Part shown: positions 48,352 to 59,845 of the stretch, in pieces
Layout of the letters: each line of letters opens with the position of its first letter
How positions within the stretch are numbered: position 1 is the stretch's first letter
From: Monosporascus cannonballus
Taxonomy: Eukaryota; Ascomycota; Sordariomycetes; Xylariales
NCBI GenBank assembly: GCA_004154925.1
Contig: QJNS01000253.1
Coordinates: 12,693-76,692 of the forward strand
DNA length: 64,000 nucleotides
Reading direction: 5' to 3'
Translations under genes and position numbers: made by a program
Notes under the pieces: model-generated
Databases searched by the model: none
Told to the model about the DNA's origin: nothing
The model's input: the letters and a program-made list of their open reading frames with translations, nothing else

Positions 48352-50089
48352 GCAGGGAGACGAGAGAGATTTAGGTAAGGGAGAAGAATTCGAGGTGAGG
48401 ACGACTCCAACTGCCCGTAGTTTCAGCTCGATGCTTAACTGAGGTCGGTATAAAAAAAGATTAAAAGTGATAATTGAAAAGGGCAGAGTGAGAGGTCAGT
48501 AGCTGTCACCCAACTCGCTCCGCTGACGATGAGGATGATAATTAGGGTGAGGGAGAGCCGGCACTTGCTACACTGAACGTGTAAAGTGGTAGCAATGTTG
48601 GTTGATGTGAGCAAGGTAGGAGAAACGACGAGATGTAGGGATTCAAAAAGTCATGTGGCAGTTTCTGCAGTCCCGTCGCAGGTGGGTGATAGCAGTAATT
48701 ACAGCAACAAGAACCTTGGAAATTGCGGATTCAGGTTTGAGTCCGGCCCTTCTGCTCACCTGCTGTCTTGACAGACGGAATGGAGATGCAGGCGGGTGTG
48801 GAATTCGGGGCTGCTTGGTAAGGAGGCAGAGCGTTCAAGGTGCAGTATTATCAGGGGAGTGAGAAATTGGGAAATGAGCACACCAGTAGGGCGGGTCCAC
48901 AGCTTCTCTAGCGCGTTGCGTTGCCATGGGGGCGCAACCACCCTGGCACCTCAATGCAGTTAGAATTTGTGAAATTCGCCGTTACATACTAGTAGATATG
49001 TGGGGCTTGGCATCTCGTTAGTGGCATAAGGTAGCCATTGGCCATGGTTAGAGCTGTTAAGCTTGCGCCAATTTGTGCCATGCTGTGTATGCACCTATCC
49101 AGCTTAGGTAGATGGACACACATTCGTCTTGTGGGTTGGTACAGGGTACCATGCATTACTATTAGGAAGTGGCAGCCAAGACCCATTGATCGTCATCATA
49201 CAGAAAGAAACGCTACTAATATGTCTAATAATGCATCTCACTGCAGGTAAAGCGAACTGATTTACTTCGTACACCAGGGACATAGAAGAAAAGAGGATTG
49301 AGCCTCCCACGTCTGACCTCGAGTTCGTTGAAATATGCCTATTGATCGATCGTATCATATAGGCTTCTAATGCGGTTGTCGGGGTTTAGGTTATTATGCA
49401 ATACATGACGATGCCAGCCCTACCTAATGAAGGAGTGTCTGGCACGACTAAGTTGTTCCCGGTTCCTGAATTAGGTCAGGCTAATGTTGATCCATCGAAC
49501 CCCATCACCAAGCGTACTCTGTAGTTATCACATTTAATTTCCAATTATTGTACAATGGGGATCCGTTTTCTGTTTCAGCCTTCTTCCTACTTATACCAAT
49601 CCACATCCCATGTAACATGCATATAGAGGCTCAGTTGAGTCTGTTAGGCAACATTATTTTCAGTCAGGACTCAGCCACGGCTGGACTGAATCCTACGCTC
49701 ATCCGGAGTGCGACAACTCTCAACTTTTATACGCTACGACATCGTTTCCTAAACCTATGTAAGCATGGGCGCGGATCAGGTTGCTTCGCCGCATCTAACG
49801 GTTTTACGTATAGCATCATGCACTGCTTCTCAGCCGCAGTTGAATGGTTCCCTCGTTTAACCCTGCTGCGGAGTTAAGGTCCTTAGTATGAACAGGCACC
49901 TGTATTTCTAGTTTCATATTTCTCGTCAACGACCACTACGTCTGTTGTTCAACTAACTACGTTGCTCTCATACCTGTTATAATGTTACGGCCCAGGGCAT
50001 CTGTTCTCCAAGCATCAAGGGCTACGCCTATTAAACGTAAAGTATGACAGTAAGTGATGTGGGTCATAGGCGTCCCCTGTTTCTAACTA
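48352..50089. other. Intergenic, glycosyltransferase promoter side
   Basis: About 1.7 kb. The first few hundred bases are the glycosyltransferase upstream region, with an A-run near 48451. The rest shows no supported gene. Confidence 0.5.
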
Positions 50090-50276
50090 TCTCCTCGGGT
50101 GCGGACTGAGCACAGCAGGAATCAAAGCGGCTACAGCGCTAACCTGAAATGGATATCCCTTCCATTAAATACTGGTTTCCAATAATTTGATTGGATTTAA
50201 GCACTCCATTTTATAGCAGCACGGACCAGAATTGCACTTGCCAGTTACTGCTGTGCTCAGTTCGCACCTGAGGAGA
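50090..50276. mobile_element. MITE-like element, 187 bp, TA target duplication
   Basis: Inverted repeats at 50090-50118 and 50248-50276 match at 27 of 29 positions, starting TCTCCTC and reaching ACTGAGCACAGCAG. TA flanks both sides (50088-50089 and 50277-50278). The internal 129 bp are AT-rich and non-coding. This is the structure of a non-autonomous Tc1/mariner- or pogo-type MITE. Its ends differ from those of the full-length element at 29355, so it was moved by another transposase. The two mismatches are both G/A. Confidence 0.78.
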
Positions 50277-53200
50277 TAAGGCCTGTAGGTGGCCAGTGTT
50301 CGAGCTTATTAAATAGCGAGTTGGTTCGTTTCAGCCTTTACGGTCACAAGCTACATGCGCTTTTTTATCCCAAGTTGACTCTTCCGAAAGCGAATCGAGC
50401 TAGAGAAAAGGTTTTAGAGATAGGCAGTCTATAGCGCACGGTTAGCTCTTAATGGATCAACAAATCTACCTGGTGGCTCCAACTATTCACTCCCAATCTT
50501 AGCGTCCGTCCTAACCTGGCCTGGGGCTTGGTGCTTATGAGGATGTAACGGCAATGCTGTATGACTGCCCACAAACTTCCTTCACATGACAATTAGCGGC
50601 ACAAAATGCGATGTTGGAGATGAACAGTTACTTCCTATTCCGAACTTCTGCGCTTGTAGGCCGTGCAGAAGCAGGAAGTCAGACCGCCAAGCACAGATCC
50701 CACGGGCCTAGTGTATGAAGATGCTTGCGCACAGCAGTAAGCCTAAGCCATTTGTGTATTCCACGTACAAAACCCTTCGGTAACCTGCCGGAGTGCTGAT
50801 TTATGAGCAGGTTGGCACCACCTCCGTCTCCATCGTCAAAGATTCTTTACCAAGGCTTGACTGACATCACTTATGCAACCAAGCTTCAAGCACAGGTTGC
50901 CAAGGAGCTTCGAAGTGTAACTGCCATCATGGCTGTGCGTACGCGCAATCAGAAATTCGCAAGCTCAGAGCATTCGCGTACCTCATGGCATACTTAAAGT
51001 ACTTAGACAGATGCTTCCGTATCCCAGCCGAAGCACCGGGAATTGCATTAGCGCATAATCGCTGAGTGAAGCAGTATTGATTTCTGCGGGGGGAAGTCCC
51101 GAGGACTTGGGTTTCCAGGAGCCTTACATGAGGGAGCCCAGTCGGGAACATGAGCTCACGAGTGCTCCGTGCTCGTTTAGCCAAGGCTCTCGAGGCTCAC
51201 CGCGGCCGTTGGACTGCTTGAGGATTAAAACCAGGCGGAAGACGCTCAAAAATAAGCTTCGGCATCGAGCTTTGAAACGGATCCATACATGTTTCGAGCC
51301 TGGATCTAACCGACCACCGTCGAAACTTTGCTCCTTTAACCGGATCGCTTTCCCTGATGTAGGTCACTAAACACCCACCGCCCTTTTACTGCTTAGATGC
51401 TGTGCTAGAGTCGTATGGCTCAAGGCACGGGATGAGCTGTAAGCTGTCGCGCCACCCCGCCTATTTTGTTTTCTTTTCGTCTTATTGATGGAGGCCAACC
51501 GAAGGAATCGCGAACCAGGGGTCCTCTGGAGTGGGGAATTTTTCGCAAACCATCACACCGTGGCCCGTTGAGGGTCAGGGTCTCGTCACAACTTTAGTCG
51601 GTCTGCAGCCTGCTGTATTCCCCATCTCTATTAATAAGTCTAGGAGTTGCTGGCAGTCACTCAATATATATATATGTATGTATGTATGTGTGTGTATATA
51701 TATATGCACCACCGTATAAGCGCATAAATATATGTTGTTACTTCGCTATGGAAAGAAAGGACACGATCTCCATAATAAGCTCAAGACAGTCCTGGAGATG
51801 TGAAGACGGTCGTGCCTCCTTTGCTCGGTATTCTTGGGTTCGTAGTAGCCAGTAATAGATGACGGCCATGATGTAATATAAAGTGTATTCGGGTTGTTGA
51901 GCAAAGGGCTCCCCGGCCAGCTTGTGAACCCCTGATATGAGGCTCAGGCAACCTCCAGAAGGCGAGCTCGCAAAATCGGCTGGTAACGTCAGCCAGCTAA
52001 TGGACGACCTTCTCCTCGGCGTAACCAGTCGTATGTACAAGGTACATTGACCGTTGCTTGCAAGCCCTTCTAATAGCTCGTCGGTGCCCAGGTGGGGCAC
52101 CTGACCGGTTTTTAGGCGGATATAAGAAGGTGGCTAAGATCCAAAATAAATACAGGCAAGGGTGCAGCTTAAAAGGAAGCTTGACAACTCAACTCCTGGC
52201 CCCTCGTTCTGCAGTGCCAGAGGGAAGGCTATCCAGAGTGAAGAACGAAGCAGATGTGACACGAAGCAGTAGGGTAGGTATCTTGTCCAATAAAGTGTTG
52301 ATGCCTAGCCGCCAAGTCGAGAATGAACGATCATGAATTCGTCGCAGCCAGGCGCAGCTAATCTCAAATGTGGTGATGGGTCCGCCTTATTGGTTCGCAC
52401 TTTTTCGACCGCGGCTCACTACTATACTAATGCGAGGCTAACAACGTTCGCTTCGCCCGCTCCACAGCCTCCCTTCCTCGAACGGACGAGTTTTAACCTG
52501 CTGCCTGTCAAGTGGGCTGGAAATTTTTTCCCTTCCTCTCGGTCCCGGGGAGCTTCGAAATACGAGAGTCGAAGAGGCTCATTCAAGCGCTTGCTAAAGC
52601 CCGTCACTAACCCGCTCGCTCGCTACCTACGGCAGGGGGCTCGTTTCTCTGCGAAAGAACGCCTTCCTTCATGTATTAGATGGGGACCCTTGGCAAGAAG
52701 GCGGCCGGCTGGCTTGTGCGCATGTCACCGATTCCCGAGCTTGCGGGCTGACGGGAAGTTAAGGTTGCCAATCGCAGTTAAGCAAGCAGCCGCTCCCTCG
52801 TGGACCTGGGGGTCCCGGCCCGGCCTGGGTATGCGTCCAGGGGTTAGCGCCTCTACCGATAAAATCAAAATAGGTTCTGATTATGTAGGAATTTAAGGGT
52901 TCGGCGCCCATCTTTCAAGGGGTCTCGCCGGAATCTCGAATGCCGAAGCTAGTACGAGGAGGCTCCGTGGGATTTGTAAGCACATCTTCATATATCACAT
53001 AGTAACTTATCCCAACGGCAGGTTGGTAGAGGGACGCCTCGTGCCGCGTTACCAACGCGGCATTTCCGGTTCCTTTCTAATCGCTCAGGCTTCTGAGTGA
53101 GATTCGGATCAATAGATACTTTGATATTATCTATTAGGTTATGGAGACAGAGAAACCCAGAGCGCTCTGAGATCAATGAATGTCGGAGGTCACCTATGTC

Positions 53201-54490
53201 AAGTCGGGCGCCCTTGGGATATCGAGGAGAGGGTGCAGGTGTATGCCTGGCAGCCGAGTAGTTTAATATCCACCAGGATAATGTTTCCCCCCTCCTCCCA
53301 TCGACATGTACGAGTCCAGTCGAGCCAAACCCGGAATACGCGGTACTATTCCGTCTCTCACACAAAGGATTCTGAGACAACAAAGAGGCCTTCAGCATCG
53401 AATCACAAGAGGGCATGGGTAGCCCTTCCTTCGAGAAAAAGGAAAGTCAGTACGCCCGGGATAACCAATCCCATCGTCGGAACGAGATGTCTTTTTTGGG
53501 GTGTGGCTGATACAGTTCGTTGTCTCAGTCGCCACAGAACGGCTGCTTCCAGGCGTTCCAGCCCTGGCTGTTGCTCTCGCGTAACATTGTTCGACTCGAC
53601 CTGTGGCTTACCAACCTAAGCGAGCGTATTTCCGAAATCGTCATCTACCACTTCCAGAAGCTCGTCTGTACAAATGACTAGGTTCAGCCTTGACTACAAG
53701 CGCCGGTAAACTGGCGCCCTCATGTGGCACCAATTCAACACCATGTAACCGTAACCGGATATCGTTGAGCTTAAATATCTCCCTTATGCCCCGCCTTACG
53801 GAGATCAGAACGGGAGCGGGCATGCAAGGTTCATGCAGGCAACTGAGTCTGCCTCGTGATTTGCTTACACAACTCCCGCCTCTCATCTTATCTTCCTGAT
53901 ACCAGGTGCTCCTTGGGTTCCGGGCCAGTCTTATTCGCAAGCCACCGGCGGTGATCCCTTAGTTAAACATTAATACACTCGGATTGATGCGGCATTCCTC
54001 GCATAGCTATGTGAGATCATGATCTCGTAGGAGGCTCTCCGTGGCAATGGCCATTGAGAAAGAATATGACGCCAAATCCTTGCCAAGCCGATTCCATGCT
54101 CTATCATTAACCTTGCCAAGATAACCTGGCTGCCTTGATTCTCATTGTCACCCTTCACCCCTTAACGCTCACTGGCGACGTGTGACTGTGTCAGCCCAAT
54201 ACTTTGTCCTCTCACTGAGGTTAGATGGGACGCCAACAACAGATAACAACTATCGATGACCACCATCCGGACCTCGGCTTCTGAAATGCGTGATGTGTCT
54301 GAAGGTTGCGTGGGACAGACTGTATCCGTTTATCCCGTAGGCATCAAGGGAAATGGCCAGCCAAATTCGAGATATTAACGGTCGTGTCTTGATGCACACC
54401 CCTAATAACGTTAGCCACTCAGGAGGGATTAGCCGCGTCCTTCCGGACGCATGCCTGTCGTATAATTGTGCCTTCTCAAAAGCGCGTCGG
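50277..54490. other. Gene-poor region downstream of the MITE
   Basis: About 4.2 kb with no supported gene. The longest frames are 52333-52896 (+, 187 codons) and 51738-52100 (-, 120 codons). I recognise neither product and see no splice context. A TA/TGTA/TG microsatellite sits at 51665-51703. Sequence composition is near 50% GC, below that of the coding regions, consistent with decayed or non-coding DNA. Confidence 0.5.
51665..51703. repeat. Compound microsatellite (TA)n-(TGTA)n-(TG)n-(TA)n
   Basis: Alternating purine-pyrimidine run made of TA, TGTA and TG units, directly visible. It is probably length-variable between strains. Confidence 0.85.
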
Positions 54491-55289
54491 TCATACGTTC
54501 TTATCGAAGAGCTTCTGGATGGGCTTGGCAGCCTAGTTTATGCGTAAGCGAGAGTACCAGATACACAATGTCTCGAAGAAAACACAAACATCGATAAATT
54601 TTTCTAGTTCCTTATCCAGATTGGCCAGGTCGTCCTTCCTCTTCTTATTGTCGGCAATGAGCTTCTGCTTTCTTCTCAGAAGCTCCATACGCTTCTGCTC
54701 TAGTGCTTCGCGCTCGGTACGCTCATGTTCGATTCGCGCAACCATCAAGGTATTCTCGTCATCGTCCGCATGTTCAGGGTGCAATACGAGGAATTCCTCG
54801 ACAGGTATCAGGGGAAGCTGTTGGTAGGTATGACTATATCGGACCTCCATTAGCTGTTGTGCTCGCTAGGAGGCTGAGATGAGGTAGAGGTCGGGAAAAC
54901 ATGACTTCGAATATAGGAGGGAACTTGGCTAGCACCTACTCGTATGATTCGCAAGCGGCGATCTCGCCTTGCAGGTGCCGTTGCTCGTAGTAGAGATTCT
55001 GGAGCTGGAGATGCAGACGATCGACCTCCTGGCGGGCTTCGGATGTCTGCGACTTAGTCTGGCGCGCGCCGAAGAAAGCGGCTCGGTGAAGGCCGCGGAG
55101 CTGGGCGAGATTGGTAATGAGGAGCTTCTGTTGTTTGGATATCTCCAACTGCGCTTCTGTAGATGCGTTCTCGACGGGCCCAGTGGCCGCGATGAGGTCG
55201 ACAAGGGCGAGCGCTTGTAGGCGCGTATCGCGGGACGTGTCGAGGACGGTCGAGAGATTCGGATCCGTCACTATGTCATCAACTGCCAT
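54491..55289 (-). CDS. THOC5: THO complex subunit THOC5-like (Fms-interacting protein family)
   Basis: Three exons: 55289-54940, 54833-54590 and 54532-54491, giving 211 residues. The joins rebuild ACESYD-HTYQQLPLIPVEEFL and LEKFID-AAKPIQKLFDKNV, both matching the family. THOC5 proteins belong to the THO/TREX complex, which couples transcription to mRNA export. The sequence is mainly coiled coil: a first helix set (about 55-115, LHLQLQNLYYEQRHLQGEI) and a second (about 140-195, RIEHERTEREALEQKRMEL). The LPLIPVEEF motif between them is the most diagnostic. The second intron has a weak GTTTGT donor. The third exon is only 42 nt. It is divergent from the PAQR gene. Confidence 0.87.
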
Positions 55290-56838
55290 GATGCCGTGAC
55301 GTATGGTGTATATGTGGGCGAGGCCTGGTGATCGGGAGGTATCCCGAATTGAAGACTTCGATGATATGGAGTGCTAGTGTAGTGCTTGGCAGGTAGTTGA
55401 GCAAGACCTACTACAGCCGGGGACAGGAGCCAATGAACGTATGAGCCCATTTGAAACTTGGCAAGGATGCAACGACCAATGATGTTCCAGCTTCAAGCCT
55501 TGTCTGGGCGGCTGGAAATGGGAAAGTTGGTTAAAGGCTTCGAGGTGGTGTTTACTCCTTTTTCGTTTTGACCACCTGCATAATTGGACAGTCGGACCAA
55601 TCGATGCCGATTCAGGTACTGCCATCGCTGTCAGGCCCTCGGGGGTGCGTTCGTGCTACTCAGGTCGTGGGCCCAAATAGTTGTCACACTTTACACTTAC
55701 CACCCCATAACCTCGGCAAAAATGGTACGAATAGATAAGCCATTTTATATCTGCAAACTTCAGAATATACACTACTTAATAGGTTAATAAGTAAGGAAGT
55801 TAACAACATCATTATTATCTTTTTAAGCGCTCTGGTTACCTTTTACTAGCTTTGCAAAGAGTTGCATCGAAATAAGTTGCGCTGAAGCAGGGTGTGTCAA
55901 TTATTTCGTCCACGACCTGCTACTTAACCACGCGAGGGACTAGGTAGATTATGTCATCGCCCCTCATTGCCCGGAAACGCGGATGGAGAGTGTGAGTGAT
56001 GAATTCGGTTTGAAATCCGGGAATCACCATTCCCCAATGCCGTAATAATAAGACTCAAAACAATCTTATGACACAAGAGTGGAAGGCCAATGTCACTAAT
56101 GGACTTCGATGAAGAGTTTGACCCGTGGGGTCTCCAAGACCTCCAGCCTTTACTGTACGGTTCTTCTGTTAAGCCAGTTTTTATCTACCATGTATCCACG
56201 GATTACTAAGTCGTCCTAAATCATGCTGTATTTCCTACTGTATATAACCCTATGAGATTGCACTAGGTATCATCATAAAGCACTTAAAGATGAATCTTCT
56301 TGCAAACGACAAGGTGCACTTCGACAATAAACATTATCTTGGTACCTGTATGTCCTTACAGTAAGCATATGTGCCTACTATGTAGGTAGGTACCTAGGCC
56401 TGAATATTCATGGGCAGCTTGCATGCGTACTTACTTTAGTTTCCAGCGGGTATTCTAACCGGTTTCGCAGCCAGCAATTCCTCGGGACCAGGCAACCCCC
56501 CCCCACACATACAACCATCCCTCAGAGACGATGACGGCTTGAAGGCCAATTAGCTGCTTATATTCTCGCCCGTGGGAATATTTGACCTGTTGTTTGCCCT
56601 GACTACTATAGACCCTACCTAGCTAATATGTGCGACCATACTATCTACCTATCATATACTCGAGCATCGCTGCACTGCTTAAGAATACCGCCACCAGTAC
56701 AGAGTTAAAGTTAAATCCCACCTAATCAACAGCGTTGGTCCCTTCTGACATCTGCAGAGAGTCCCCTGGAGGCTCTGCAGCCCATCCATCATCCCTTCCT
56801 ACCCAATCGACCGTTACGCCGCAATTTTTAACCCTATA
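55290..56838. promoter_or_regulatory. Divergent intergenic region THOC5 / PAQR gene
   Basis: About 1.5 kb between outward-facing starts. It contains several TACCTA/TAGGTA-type repeats (56343-56400, 56617-56624) and an AT-rich middle. No other gene is recognised. Confidence 0.5.
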
Positions 56839-58486
56839 ATGCCCCCCACCATGTCGTGTACATCTTCTTACGCCTGCACATCCCGCGAGTGCCAAGCTGA
56901 AAGCTCAGGTGCGGACATTCAACAAACCCCGCCGATACAGCGTAGGCGACATTCATTTTTCATGCCCCGGAGGAAGTCATCTGTTAACCACATCATGGAC
57001 GGAGAAGAGGGAATTTTACTAAAGGTACGCCATTTGCCGCCGGTGGGACGGTGTACCTCGTGGGGTTCTAACCGTTGACTGTTCGATAGGTCGACTTATT
57101 CCTCTCGGAACTTGAGAGGCGTTTAGAGTACTTAGAGAATTATGGAGAATGCCGCATCGATGCGAGCATATCAAAGACTTTTGCGACGCTGCTGGCGGTT
57201 CGCGAAAGATGTTCGCAGGTGTCTGGGGAATTATTCGGTGCCGGCCGGCGACGGCTTCAGGTTATGGTAGAGACTCTGGATACGAGATACACCGAGGCGC
57301 TTGCCGCCGCGGAATCCATGAACGAAAAGGCGCGGGTCGGGGTCGAACTTCTGGATAACATGCTTACGGATTTCGAGACGAGGGCCCTGAAGATGAGGGA
57401 TCAGGGGTTCGCAAACGCTGCGGGTGCCGCCGGCAGCTTGATGGACGAGGGCCGCAGAGTTGTTGATGAGGGTCTCGACCGTGCCCGTGTGGTTGTCGAC
57501 GAAGGGTTCGAGCGAGCACGCCGGGCAAAAGATAGCCTCGAAGAACACATCCAATACGCAATCACGCGCGCGCGGGAACACGGACACCTCAAATATGAGG
57601 AGTTGCCCGTGCCGTGGAGGGTCAATCCGCATATCCTCAAGGGGTATCGGTTCTGCGAGTCGAAACTAGCTTGTGTCCGGTCGGTATTTCGCGTCTCGAA
57701 CGAGACTGTGAATATTTGGACGCATGCTCTGGGATTAGCTTTGGTCCTCTCGATTGCCTTCTATTTCTACCCGACTTCGGCGAACTTCGATCAGTACAGC
57801 AAAACGGACGTCCTCATCGCCGCCTTCTTCTTCTTCGCGGCCTGCAAGTGCCTGATATGCAGCACGATATGGCATACGATGAACTGCGTCGCGGACCAGA
57901 GTCTGATGGAGTGTTTCGCGTGCGTCGACTACACGGGTATCTCCCTGCTCATCGCCGCCTCGATCATGACGGTCGAGTACACGGTCTTCTACTGCGAGCC
58001 CATCAGCCGGTGGGCCTATATGGCGGCGACCGCTTTCCTGGGCGTCGCAGGCGTCATCATGCCCTGGCATCCGACATTCAACGGGCAGGATATGGCATGG
58101 TTGAGGGTGGCCTTCTTCGTGGGGTTGGGCACCACGGGCTTCATGCCCGTATTCCAGATCATTTACACGCGCGGGGCCGCCTGGGCTCTTGACTTCTACA
58201 TGGAGTCCAACCTTCTGAAGTCGCTCTCGGTGTACTGCCTCGGAGCCTGCATATACGCGAGCAAGGTGCCGGAGAGGTGGTTCCCGGGCGCCTTCGATTA
58301 TTTCGGTAACGCGCATAATTTATGGCATGTGAGTGGTCAACCGTATCAAAAGCCCGACGACGAAACTTGTTACTGACTGTCGCGCAGATTGCGGTGCTTG
58401 GCGGCATTTTGTACCACTACGTCGCCATGCAGCAGTTCTTCTCCGGTGCTTTCAAACGCGCCGAGGGAGGTTGTCCGGCCTTTTGA
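56839..58486 (+). CDS. PAQR/hemolysin III family membrane receptor (Izh3-like)
   Basis: Three exons: 56839-57024, 57090-58328 and 58388-58486, giving 507 residues. PAQR proteins are seven-helix membrane proteins related to adiponectin receptors and ceramidases; yeast Izh proteins affect zinc and sterol balance. The core begins ELPVPWRVNPHILKGYR and has SVFRVSNETVNIWTHALG. The three conserved zinc-site elements are present: STIWHTMNC (S-x3-H), WHPTFNG in the middle, and NAHNLWH-IAVLGGILYHY (H-x3-H, made across intron 2). The long N-terminal cytoplasmic extension (about 260 residues) is helical and carries 11-residue repeats near 190-230 (RRVVDEGLDRA, RVVVDEGFERA). Such an extension is known in Izh3-type fungal members. 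The C terminus ends soon after the last helix. Confidence 0.92.
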
Positions 58487-59845
58487 TCATCTCATGCTGC
58501 GCCGGGCCTTATACAGATTATGACGCTCGGCTCAACGTCCACCACAAAACGCCCAGTATGCCCCCAGCGCCGCACTTACCAGGTGTCTTTCCTACGGCAA
58601 GCTCTAGGCCATGAGTCGCCCAGGGGTTATACGCAGTCCTCGTCGGCCGGATTGATCCTCGCTTGTTCGGAAAGCTCCTGCTAAAAACCGGGAGGACTTC
58701 ATAAGGACTTTTGAAGGCTCTTACTGAGGATCGACATAGCACCGTCCGTCTAGTTATACGGTTTGGTGCTCGCGTATTACCGTATAGATGCAGGTGCGTA
58801 AACCCTGCCTGCAACGCAGCTTCCGCCACCGCGGTCGCCAGCAGGCATTATCTCCGGGAAAGGAGTGGTGGTCGGTGGCTCATACGCCAGCTAAAACGGA
58901 CACATCGCGCCCAGGGATATATCCGCGGCTGAATTCGAATTGGAATCTACGAGCAGGAAGTCCGCGGCACCGCCTCAGCACCCCCCATGGGAAATTGCAC
59001 TTAGGTCTTAGAAAAGTCGCTATGCCCTCCACAGGCTCAGCATCTCCTCGCGGCCACGCCTCTAGTCCCACGTGTCGTGCATGAGGTCGAGTTTGGGGAG
59101 TCCTCCAGGATATAGAACCTCATAGATTTGGCTTTCGCACAGCCGGCAGTATAGAGTTAGAAAACAATACCCGTTGCACTCTAGATCCATAAATGCAAGA
59201 AGAATATTCCGAACCATACATCAAGAGGCTGTATACGCCGGTGGAAAATGGAGAGCCGTGATTGGGCTTCCCCGTCTAAATAGAAGCAAGGTCGTCCGAT
59301 GCATATCACAGTAGCCTATATTCTCGCTCTGCCCGATTCGTGTCGGGATTCCTCTTTACGCAGGTTAAAAAGATTACGTTTCTTCGTTTATTCGTTTCGT
59401 AACAGAATCCCGGATCTCGAGATCTCTCACTCGTGTAAACCCGCCATTTCCTTTTCCCCTGGTATAATTTCATACATGCGTGCCATTTGTCTCGTAACGG
59501 TCATTAATCAGCACTGGAGCTGAGCCTTTTTCTTTCGTCGTCTCGTCGTTTCCCGTCGTCTAGTGTTATACACCGTTTTCTTATCTTTTTGTCCTTTCTT
59601 CTCTTCTGGGTCCGTTTTCCCTTTTCGTTCGCGAGACCCCGGTAGATCTACCGCAGTAAGCCTGACGCTTATATTTCGTATGGTGGATGTCTCTGAGTCC
59701 CTCGTGCGGGATCGAGTGGTCTACTAGCCTTCTCGGTATTAGAACCGTGCTCGCATGCACGCATCGTCATTATCTCGTTCATGTTCGTCTCATTCTCGTC
59801 TCGTCTCGGTGCAATCACCCCAGATGGCGATCCCATCCCTTCCCA
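58487..59845. other. Intergenic, convergent 3' regions of PAQR gene and BUB2
   Basis: About 1.36 kb. A pyrimidine-rich stretch lies at 59520-59640. No gene is recognised. Confidence 0.5.

Noticed and set aside
51738..52100. A 120-codon minus-strand frame, perhaps a gene fragment.
   Set aside because: No diagnostic motif; cannot be supported as a gene.
52333..52896. A 187-codon frame as a protein-coding gene.
   Set aside because: No recognisable motif, no splice context and no family memory; kept only as an open question.
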